From Corallium rubrum (Eukaryota; Cnidaria; Anthozoa; Scleralcyonacea; Coralliidae): a stretch of 64,000 nt of DNA. The stretch lies in the NCBI GenBank assembly GCA_964035015.1, contig OZ036006.1, positions 11,697,316 through 11,761,315 of the forward strand, in the 5' to 3' direction. Below, piece after piece: positions 55,660-64,000 of this stretch. Position numbers and translations under genes: made by a program. The notes under the pieces were generated by a model. The model ran no database searches. It was not told where the DNA came from and saw nothing but the letters and a program-made list of their open reading frames with translations. How positions within the stretch are numbered: the first letter of the stretch is position 1; every line of letters begins with the position of its first letter.

Positions 55660-58600
55660 TTCTGTCCTAGTAATAAAGTCGAAGATTCTCACTCTAAAAC
55701 ATGTAGATATATCAGTCAGATATTCTTCCAATGAAAATCGAATTTCCATTGCAATAGTTTGCATTATTCCCGTCTCAAAATTAAATGATTTTGCGTCGCC
55801 CTAAAGTTGTCCACACAAAACCTGAACATGAGAACAGAACACGGTGTGACCTTATATAGCAACGCGTGTTTCGAATTTCATGTTCATTGCACCGACTTAC
55901 TGCCGTGTTCCAGCTCATGCGGTTATTCACGCTCACGAACAAATAAACAATTGTAAAAGATATTAGTGTAACCTGTTACTCGCCGGCCTGAGTTAGTTCT
56001 GTGGACCGAAATTTTCAAGACCCTCAGAATTAAAACGTTTGGCCTGCTACAAAGAATAAACATACGAATTTCTTCTTAATTTATTATACTATACAACACT
56101 ATACAATGTACTGTAGAGTGTAGATGGGTGATTGTGGTCTGTATGAGTGTAACAAATATACTGAAAAAAATAAATCTCAATTTAGACGTACGTTTGTTCT
56201 TGTCTGAAGATACTCAAGAAGGGGCAGAAGAGGAAAGTTAAGAGAACAGATGTTTTTAAGTGTTAGTGCAGTTAACGAGAAAATAATGGAGTTTAGATCG
56301 AATTCAACGATCTGTAAATGAATGATTATATTTTGATCGCTAAATCTAAACATCTCGACATTATCGGCACAGTCCTAGTCAAATGATACCAATATGTAAA
56401 GAACATAAGGAAAGCAGTTTCCTTGGATTTACAACCTAATCCAAACAAAAAAAAAACAAAGAAAAAAAGCTTTTAACCTTTCAAGCACGGCTTTCCGAAC
56501 CGTTTTCCCTTGACGAGTAAAATCGTCTGGTGTTAAACAGAGTAAAAAGATAAAGTTGTTCCACAAGTCAATGTGAATCAAAGAAGTCAACGCCAAAATA
56601 AATAATTAAAAATCCAATTTCATCAACTAAATAAAGTAAGAATGGTTAGAGTGTTACCAAGCTTTGTTATTGTTTGAGCAAAGTAAAAATGTGGTTGTCT
56701 GGCATTCAACTAAACAGCAATAGAGTAAAGAAAAAAATGCTTTAATACTATAATGTATTGTAGAGTGTAGATGGTTGGAAGCGGTCTGTGCGAGTGCAAT
56801 AAATATACTGAAAAAAGCAATCTCAATTACTGTACGTTTGTCCTGGTCTGAAGACGTACGTTTGTCCTGGTCTGAAGACTATTTTTTAAAAAAAATTCTT
56901 ACTGTACTTAAGCAAGTTAAGAAAACATATGTTCTTGAGTGTTAGTGCAGTTGACAAGAAAGTGATGTGTGAGTGCAATAAATATACTGAAAAAAGCAAT
57001 CTCAATTTAAACGTACGTTTGTCCTTGTCTGAAGACTATTTTTATAAAAAATTCTTGCGGTACTGAAACAGTATTCTAATTCAATAGGTAACAGAACATG
57101 CAAGTTAAGAAAACATATGTTCTTGAGTGTTAGTGCAGTTGACAATAAAGTGATGGGACAAGAAAGTGATAGGTCAAATTCAACAATCTGTACATGAATG
57201 AACAAAGATTATTTTAGTTCATTCCCGTTGCTAAAACCTTCCCCAGGTAAACATCTGTCCTGGCCAAATTTACCGATACTAATATGTCAAACACATAAAG
57301 GGACCAGTTTCTTTAATGAGTAGAATATGACAGCTATACGTGATCGTTTAGGGCTCTTCGTTTGACAATACGGAACCAGCTTCTTTAATTACATAATTCA
57401 TAAAAAGGCACTTCGGAGTACTGCACTCTGCACATGCAGTAAGGTCGTATATGATTACTGATGCAAACGAAATACAAACGCAAGAAGAAAACCGAATTGC
57501 CGAATAAAGAAGAAAGTTAAATTAAGGGAAAAAAGGTAAGCGAAATACTGCCTTAAATTTGACAGTTATCGGGGATGAAAAAAATAAATAAGACTGATCG
57601 AGTTGACCTGGTTAGTCGAGATAGGTGACTTTATGCGTGATATACCGAGTCCTAGCCAAATTTATCAATACCAATATGTAAAGCACATAAGGAAAGCAGT
57701 TTCGATCGTTAGATTTAAAACCTAATGCAAACCAAACTTCCGAGATGTCCCTCCTTGACGAGTAAAATTGTGTGGTGTTAGAGTAAGAAGATAAAGTTGT
57801 TTTACAACGACAACGCGAATGAAAGAGTTAACGTTGCAACAAACAATTAAAAACTGAATTTCATCAACTAGGTAAATCAAGAAAGGTTCGAATGTAGCCA
57901 AGCCCTGTTATTATTTGAGTTGTCTGACATTCAACTCAACAACGATAGAGTGAAAAATAATTAAATAAGAAACTGAAGTCTGATAGAATAGGAAAGGGAA
58001 CACGCAACTGAGTGCAGTACTAAAACACAATTGGAACCTTGCATCAGAAATTCCCATGCCGTGATACCGAACCTTTATTTATTAGACACTAACAAAGGTA
58101 CCAGGCGTTGCTCAAAGAAAAAAATAACAGACAAATTTTAAAATGTATTCTGACATATATTTTTAACTTAATTCCGAAAACAGAGTTCGAACATGAATGA
58201 AACAGAGTTCTAACAAAAATTAGAACAGATTTCTAACAAAGATGAATTATATTTAAGCCTATATTGACAATAGAAGTAGGTGATTCTAAAGTGTCCTCAT
58301 ATCATCACCAAAGTGAAGCTGAGTTGATTGGAATATATAATAAGGCGTACGATTTTACGACACTTGACATGCAGTAAACATTGAAAATGTTAAAACCGGA
58401 AAACTAAAGAATTTTCAATAAAAGACATCTTTAGGCCAAGTTATTGCCCTGGCCAAATTATCTCTACATGTGGCCAAATTTCGAGCCCTCGAGTTCCAAA
58501 GGTTTGGCCAGCAAAGGTTCGTGCATTGCCTCAGCTGTTATTCGTGTTCATAACGAAGGTCAATTAACCAAAACACGCCCTACTAATAAAGTCGAAGATT

Positions 58601-59150
58601 CTCACTCTAAAACATGCAGTGGCTCATATATTTTTTCAGTGACAATCGAATTTCCAGTACGATACTAAAATTAAACGATTTTGCGTAGCCCTAAAGTTTT
58701 CCAGACAAAACTCGAAAAACAAGGAAACAGAAGGCGATGTGACCTTAGCAACGCGTGTTTTGAATTTCATATGTTCATTGCACCGACTTACTGCCATGTT
58801 CCAGCTGATGCGGTTATTCACGCTCACGAACAAACAAACAATGGTAGAAGATATTAGTGTAACCTACTACTCGCCGGCCTGAGTTACTTCTGTGGCCCAA
58901 AATTTTCAAGACCCTCAGAATTAAAACGTTTGGCCTGCGACAATGAACAAACATACGAATAATCGTCGAATATATTTTTGTCGATTCTTTTTAACTTATT
59001 TATACTATACAATACCACGATGTATTTTAGGATGTAGATGGGTGATTGTGGTCTGCGTGAGTGTAATGAATATACTGAAAAAAAATATCTCAATTTAGAC
59101 GTAGGTTTGTTCTTGTCTAAAGATACTCTTTTTAAAAAATTCTTGTCCAT
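55660..59150. other. Duplicated spacer of block C, no gene
   Basis: Follows the spacer sequences of blocks A and B, with several copies of the AGTGTTAGTGCAGTTAACG motif (about 56255, 56938, 57128). A ~175-bp tandem duplication lies at about 56790-57160, sharing CGTACGTTTGTCCTGGTCTG. No coding frame is supported. Confidence 0.5.
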
Positions 59151-59152
59151 AA

Positions 59153-59769
59153 AACATGGCAAGAAATGGTGGACATAGAGAGGCGGAGCTAAAGCCCTAT
59201 TAAACTAGTACCTATGTTGCGCGGTCGTCACAGTTCCGCGGTTCAGAAGAAAAGAGAGCAACTAAATTATGCAATGTTGGGTGAAATCTTCATTCGATGA
59301 TCAGAAAATACTGAAGCTTTGAGATTGAAAACCGCAACAACGACAAATACAGGCTAGAAATGAAGAATATCATCGAAAAGACGGTTCTTTATAGTAGACG
59401 AATCAGATCGAAACTTGTACGAAAATAGTATACCTCTGTTTGATTTTCGATAACTTGAGCAGCAAGGTTGGTACAATTTGTATATTCGCCATACTGGCTT
59501 ATGTTAGACTTGTTCTCAAAATAGTATATCAAAAACCGCAACGGATTTAATATCTGTGGCATATCGCTCATGATATTTACATCACAGATGTGTTGCACTA
59601 TACGATTCAGATTGAAACATCTGAAATAATTTAAAAATTGACACTGCTAAGACGATTGTTTCACTCATCCTCTATGTAAGTCCTATTAATCTTGCAGAAC
59701 TTTTCTAGTCAAAATTTTTGTAAGTGGGCATGCATTACGCGCATGCGTGACCATTATTTTTCGCCATGC
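59153..59769. mobile_element. Insertion of ~617 bp with short inverted ends
   Basis: CATGGCAAGAAATGG at the left resembles the complement of the right end CCATTATTTTTCGCCATG. The paralogous blocks run straight from TTCTTGTNATAAAACA to CTAAACCAAGAGATG, so the segment is an insert. Short frames inside are not recognisable. Confidence 0.5.
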
Positions 59770-60715
59770 AGAGATCTAAACCAAGAAGTGATAGAAGAGG
59801 CAAGTTAAGAGAACATATGTTTTTAAGCGTTCGTTCAGTTAACGGGAAAATAATGGAGTTTAGATCGAATTCAACGATCCGTAAATGAAAGATTGTATTT
59901 GGATTGCTAAATTTATACATCTCGACATTATCGACACAGTTCTAGTCAAATGATAACAATATGTAAAGCACATAAGGAAAGCAGTTTCGTTGGATTTACA
60001 ACCTAATCCAAACCAAAAACACCCCAAAAAATAAGCTTTTAACCTTTCATGCACGGCTTTCCGAACCGTTTTCCCTTGACGAGTAAAATCGTCTGGCGTT
60101 AAACAGAGTAAAAAGGTAAAGTTGTGCACAACAATGCGAATGAAAGAGTTAACGCCAAAACAAATAATTAAAAATTCAATATCATCTACTAAACTAAGAA
60201 CAATTCGAGTGTTGCCAGGCTTTGTTATTATTAGCAAAGTAAAAATGTGGTTGACTGGCATTCAACTCAACAGCAGTAGAGTAAAGAAAAAATGCTTTAA
60301 TACTATATAATATGTTGTAGAGTGTAGATGGGTGAAAGCGGTCTGTGTGAGTGCAATAAATATACTGAAAAAAGTAATTTAAACCTACGTTTGCTCTGGT
60401 CTGAAGACAATTTCTTAAAAAAATTATTGTTATATTGAAATAGTATTCAAAGCCAACAGATAACAAAAAAATGTAAATTAAGAAAACACATGTTTTGAAG
60501 TGTTAGTGCAGTTAACAGGAAAGTGATGGGAGTTTAGGTCGAATTCAACAATATATGAATGATCAAAGGTTATTTTAGTTCATTCGCGTTGCTGAAACTT
60601 TCCCCAGGTAAACATCTCCTGACCAAATCTACCGATATTAATATGACAAGCACATAAAGGGACCAGTTTCTTTAATTAGACAAACATAGAATATGACAGC
60701 TACGTGAGCGCTTAA

Positions 60716-61660
60716 AGTGTCACTAACACGAAAAAATCGTGAATCTACTATTGACACGAATAAACTATAATTTCCAAATGAGGAATACCGTGCGTCTACA
60801 AGTATTCATGTCAATGTATTGCAGTAAAAGTTGTTTTATGGAGAAAAAATAAACATTTTTGTTTTACAAAAGAAGGCGCCTATTGGCAAACGGCATCCAT
60901 GGAAACAACATAACGTGAACGTTGGAGGGTATTTTCACTAACACGGAAAAATCGTGAATCTACTATTGATAGCAATAAACTATAATTTCCAAATGGGGAA
61001 TACCGGCGTTTTCAGTTTCTCAAAATACTGTCTCGTTCTCGAGATATTTAAGTTTCTGAAACATGTAAATTAGGTGCCTCGTGAAGTCATTTACTCAGAC
61101 AGGCAAAAATAAGATTTACAAAATGAGTAATATACCTGAAACTATGAAGTGGAAATAATCCAAACTTTGCACAAGTATTGTTATCATAAAAGTACGCTCC
61201 ACTGTGCGCATCATGTTGTTGCTACGGATATTTTCAAAAGAATATGATGATTGAAACATTCAAAATACAATATCTGTGTGTCTACAAATATTCATGTCAA
61301 TGTATTGCAGTAAAAGTTGTTTTATGGAGAAAAAATAAACATTTTTGTTTTACAAATGAAGGCGCCTACGTGCAAACGGTATCCATGGAAACAATCTAAT
61401 GTGAAACTATTCTTGTGCAAAGTTTGAATTATTTTTACCTCTTAGTTTCAGAGATATTAGTCATTTTGTAACTCTTATTTTTGCCTGCGTGAGTAAATGA
61501 CGTCACGAGGCACCTAATTTACATGTTTCAGAAACTTAAATATCTGGAGTACGAGACAATATTTTGAAAAACTGAAAACACCGGCATTCCTCATTTGGAA
61601 ATTATATATAGTTTACTATTATCAATACTAGATTCACGATTTTTCCGTCTTAGTGCCACT
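60716..61660. mobile_element. piggyBac-like MITE flanked by TTAA
   Basis: TTAA lies on both sides (60712-60715 and 61661-61664). The ends AGTGTCACTAACACG and, inverted, AGTGGCACTAAGACGG match, and long inner arms (about 60950-61190 with 61425-61640) extend the inverted repeat to ~250 bp. A paralogous uninterrupted site reads CACTTAAGCCTCTTCACTT at about 47741. A ~120-bp stretch with CTACAAGTATTCATGTCAAT is present twice inside. No transposase. Confidence 0.75.
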
Positions 61661-62384
61661 TTAAGCCTCTTCACTTGCCAATATGGACGCAGCTTCTATA
61701 ATTACATAATTCATATCATAAAAAAGGCACTTAGGAGTACTGTACTCTGCACAGTAAGGTCGTATATGATCAATGCAAACGAAATACAATAGGCAAGAAG
61801 AAAATCGAATTTCCGGCTGGAGAAGAAAGTTACATTAAGTAAAAAAAGGTAAGCGAAATATTGCCTTAAATTTGACAGTTATCGGGGATGACAAAATAAT
61901 TAAGACGGATCCAGCTGACCTGGTTAGTCGAAATAGGTAATTCTATACGAGATCCCAGTGGCTATATTAAATACTGACTTACTGTGTTAAAGCACTTTTA
62001 GATTACATGGAAGACGGGCCAAGCACGGTTAGCCAGAATCTCAGTTACTGCTTGCAGAGTCATCTGGTATCTCTGTTAAGTGGCATGAAAATGCCCACCA
62101 TGCAACTCGTTTCACCGGACAGAGCGGGCTAAAGAACTGCTTAACTTTTTCATGCGCATCGTTGTTGTCGAACAACTTTCTCTTTTTACTCTGTCTGACG
62201 CCAGACGATTTTACTCGTCAAGGGGAGAAGTCTCGGAAAGCCATGCGTGAATTAAAGGCTTAACTCGTGCCCATACGAGTTGGCAACGTTTACTTGATTA
62301 TCTGAACAAGGCTGAAAAGAAACTGAATATATAGAGCATCAAAACGTTGTTCGGCGTGTTTCGTAATTAGCTATTAGAAATCTA

Positions 62385-62785
62385 TTTTGTTTTGCTTGGA
62401 ATCGGAATCTTTATAATAACGAGTCTCCAGTCAGGCTATATGTTTTCACGTGATGCACAATAATAATGATTCGCTGCGTTCACGGGAATACATTCAAAAT
62501 TTTAGGCGGCTTTTCTATGACGCCAACTTGCCAACTATAGATATACGCACGTCAGCGTTCGGTGATCTTTCGTGAAATTGCTCTGTCGCCATTTGTCTCT
62601 CAGTGTAGCTCAACATTTTCCATTTCTGAGTACGAGGTTCTCTCGCCCGATCAGCAGTGGTCATAAATATGCTCAATAAACGGTTTCACTTTCTAATTTT
62701 CATGTTTATTTACGGATACCAGCTGGAGAAACAACAATATGACTAAAAGTCCTTTAGAAGGTTGTTATCCTAAGATCTGGGTGCA
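62385..62785 (+). promoter_or_regulatory. Conserved upstream block of GPCR3
   Basis: Same block as before GPCR1 and GPCR2, with 4-bp and ~10-bp deletions in its first third. GCCAACTTGCCAACTATAGA and GCTCAATAAACGGTTTCACT are kept. Confidence 0.4.
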
Positions 62786-62876
62786 GCTGGGAAACTGAAG
62801 AACCCGGAGAAAAACCCTCGAAGCACAGGAGAGATCAACTACAATAACTCTACTCATATGAGTCCAATGAGGTCAA

Positions 62877-62935
62877 GCCAAAGGTTATTCCCGAGCGGTC
62901 ACCCAAGTACTAAACCAATCGGCAATTGGGCTTCA
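62877..62935 (-). pseudogene. 5S rRNA-derived fossil, upstream of GPCR3
   Basis: On the minus strand: TTTAGTACTTGGGTGACCGC then TCGGGAATAACC. This is the closest of the three copies to the 5S consensus GGTTAGTACTTGGATGGGTG around the polymerase III C box. Confidence 0.5.
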
Positions 62936-63134
62936 CTTTGCATGGATTGCAGCGGTTGCAAGCAACTCTTTGCAAATGTTCGTGCTTCTTTGTTACATCT
63001 TTGCGTACTAACTCCACCCAATAGGCAATCGGGCTTAACTTTGAATATCTTTTATGATGATGTCTTTGTATAATAAATTGTGGACTATTGTTTTAACTAA
63101 TTGTATGAACACTTTCATTTATTTTACGTTAGAA

Positions 63135-64000
63135 ATGGATATGGTTACAAACGTTACGGGAAATTTTGCACCATATAAACAATACGACTATAAGTTATTT
63201 GACATAACTAGGATTATCGTGGTTGGTCTCTCTTTCGTCCTCAACGCCATGTTCCTCGTCATTCTAGCAACAAACAGGGATCTCGTAAAACAAAGACGGA
63301 TCACCTATCATGTTGGAAATCTGGCGCTAGCGGACACAGTGTACGCCATAGGTCGAGTTATATATCTTTTGAGATTTATAACTACATGTCCATCAACAGC
63401 ACAGCTCATGCTTGACGTTTCCACCGGGATAAGCAGGCTTGCCATTATAATATCGTTTTCCTCAGTACTCCTCATGGCCATTGAAAGAGCTGTAGTGATA
63501 AAATATCCTTTTTCATGGTTCGACATATTGCCTCACAAAAGAATCATCTCACTCATGCTTGGGAGTTGGATCATAGCACTTCCATTTGCCGTATTGCATA
63601 ATTTCTTTCCACGATCGAGTGGAGCACAAATTAACATAACTCTAGTGTGGATTATTCTAGTTCTAGCCATTGTCCTCTCAGCAGTAATAATTAATATCTA
63701 CATCTTCAAGATACTTCGACAAGAAAAGAATACATCAGACGCAATTTCAAGCAATCAGGAGAAGACTAAATGTCTTAAACACAAGGCTAGTGTACTCGTG
63801 TTAGTGTTGACCGCAATAATGGTGGTCACGTGTTTTCCAACCATAACGTGCTTTGTCATAATTCTTGTATACATAAAACTTGGTATACGAAGCCGCATAC
63901 CAGTAAAATTGTGGGTAATATTCTTTTATTATTTAGGAATAGTAGAAGACTTGAACTTCCTCGTCAACCCAATTATCTACATATGGAAGGTCAGGGCATA
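63135..64000 (+). CDS. Class A G-protein-coupled receptor, GPCR3 (partial, runs off window)
   Basis: An uninterrupted frame of 288 codons reaches the window edge with no stop. Two ATGs are in frame (63135 and 63141); the second matches the GPCR1 start. Landmarks: N-glycosylation sequon N6, NLALAD (62-67), ERA (117-119) in place of DRY, CFP (233-235), NPIIY (279-283). It keeps KILRQEKNTS and ISSNQEKTK in the third cytoplasmic loop almost unchanged from GPCR1. Its second extracellular loop is entirely different (HNFFPRSSGAQINITLV), with a new sequon at N167, and its first loop has a cysteine (C85) that GPCR1 lacks. The C-tail lies beyond the window. Likely a functional orphan receptor in the same array. 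Confidence 0.88.
   Translation, partial: MDMVTNVTGNFAPYKQYDYKLFDITRIIVVGLSFVLNAMFLVILATNRDLVKQRRITYHVGNLALADTVYAIGRVIYLLRFITTCPSTAQLMLDVSTGISRLAIIISFSSVLLMAIERAVVIKYPFSWFDILPHKRIISLMLGSWIIALPFAVLHNFFPRSSGAQINITLVWIILVLAIVLSAVIINIYIFKILRQEKNTSDAISSNQEKTKCLKHKASVLVLVLTAIMVVTCFPTITCFVIILVYIKLGIRSRIPVKLWVIFFYYLGIVEDLNFLVNPIIYIWKVRA

Overview
This is eukaryotic intergenic-rich DNA. It is AT-rich, has no operons, and is packed with short inverted-repeat (foldback/MITE-like) elements, micro- and minisatellites and decayed retroelements. The only long, convincing protein-coding genes are three paralogous single-exon class A GPCRs of a type that forms large tandem families in cnidarians. That, together with the mix of TIR elements, Penelope-like and LINE remnants and recurrent short repeats, makes an anthozoan cnidarian (coral or sea anemone) the most likely source. 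This is inference; no mitochondrial or rRNA locus fixes the species.

Layout. 1-12.6 kb: repeat field with a pentanucleotide tract, a satellite whose monomers each carry two hairpins (2.56-4.50 and 5.43-6.06 kb), many foldback elements, a LINE 3' end (8.8-9.3 kb) and a MITE with a clean 9-bp target duplication (10.23-10.88 kb). 12.6-22.3 kb: duplication block A with GPCR1 (18016-19104), its conserved upstream block, a 5S-rRNA-like fossil and a TIR element holding three tRNA-like units. 22.3-29.5 kb: a large inverted repeat enclosing a ~205-bp satellite, then two repeats with GTAGCCCGAGT ends, one holding a 33-bp minisatellite. 29.6-36.6 kb: a CACTA-like element of ~7 kb with subterminal repeat arrays, carrying a 1.7-kb minisatellite and a nested element with a Pif1-type helicase remnant. 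37-54.7 kb: block B, which repeats block A's sequences in several sub-copies, with GPCR2 (49370-50209), a second opposite-strand copy of the Pif1-type element, a Penelope-like remnant with a well-formed hammerhead ribozyme core (53199-53240), and a TIR element with a frameshifted Myb/SANT-like domain. 54.8-64 kb: block C with a LINE fragment, a TTAA-flanked piggyBac-like element and GPCR3 (63135 to the window end, still open).

How it fits together. The host genes are a tandemly duplicated receptor family. Each copy has a shared upstream block, a probable intron acceptor just before the ATG, and a shared downstream region with AATAAA signals. The intracellular and membrane parts are nearly identical between copies while extracellular parts differ. 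Because the intergenic DNA was duplicated along with the genes, paralogous empty sites expose exact insertion points of several mobile elements, an ~800-bp inversion and one microsatellite expansion.
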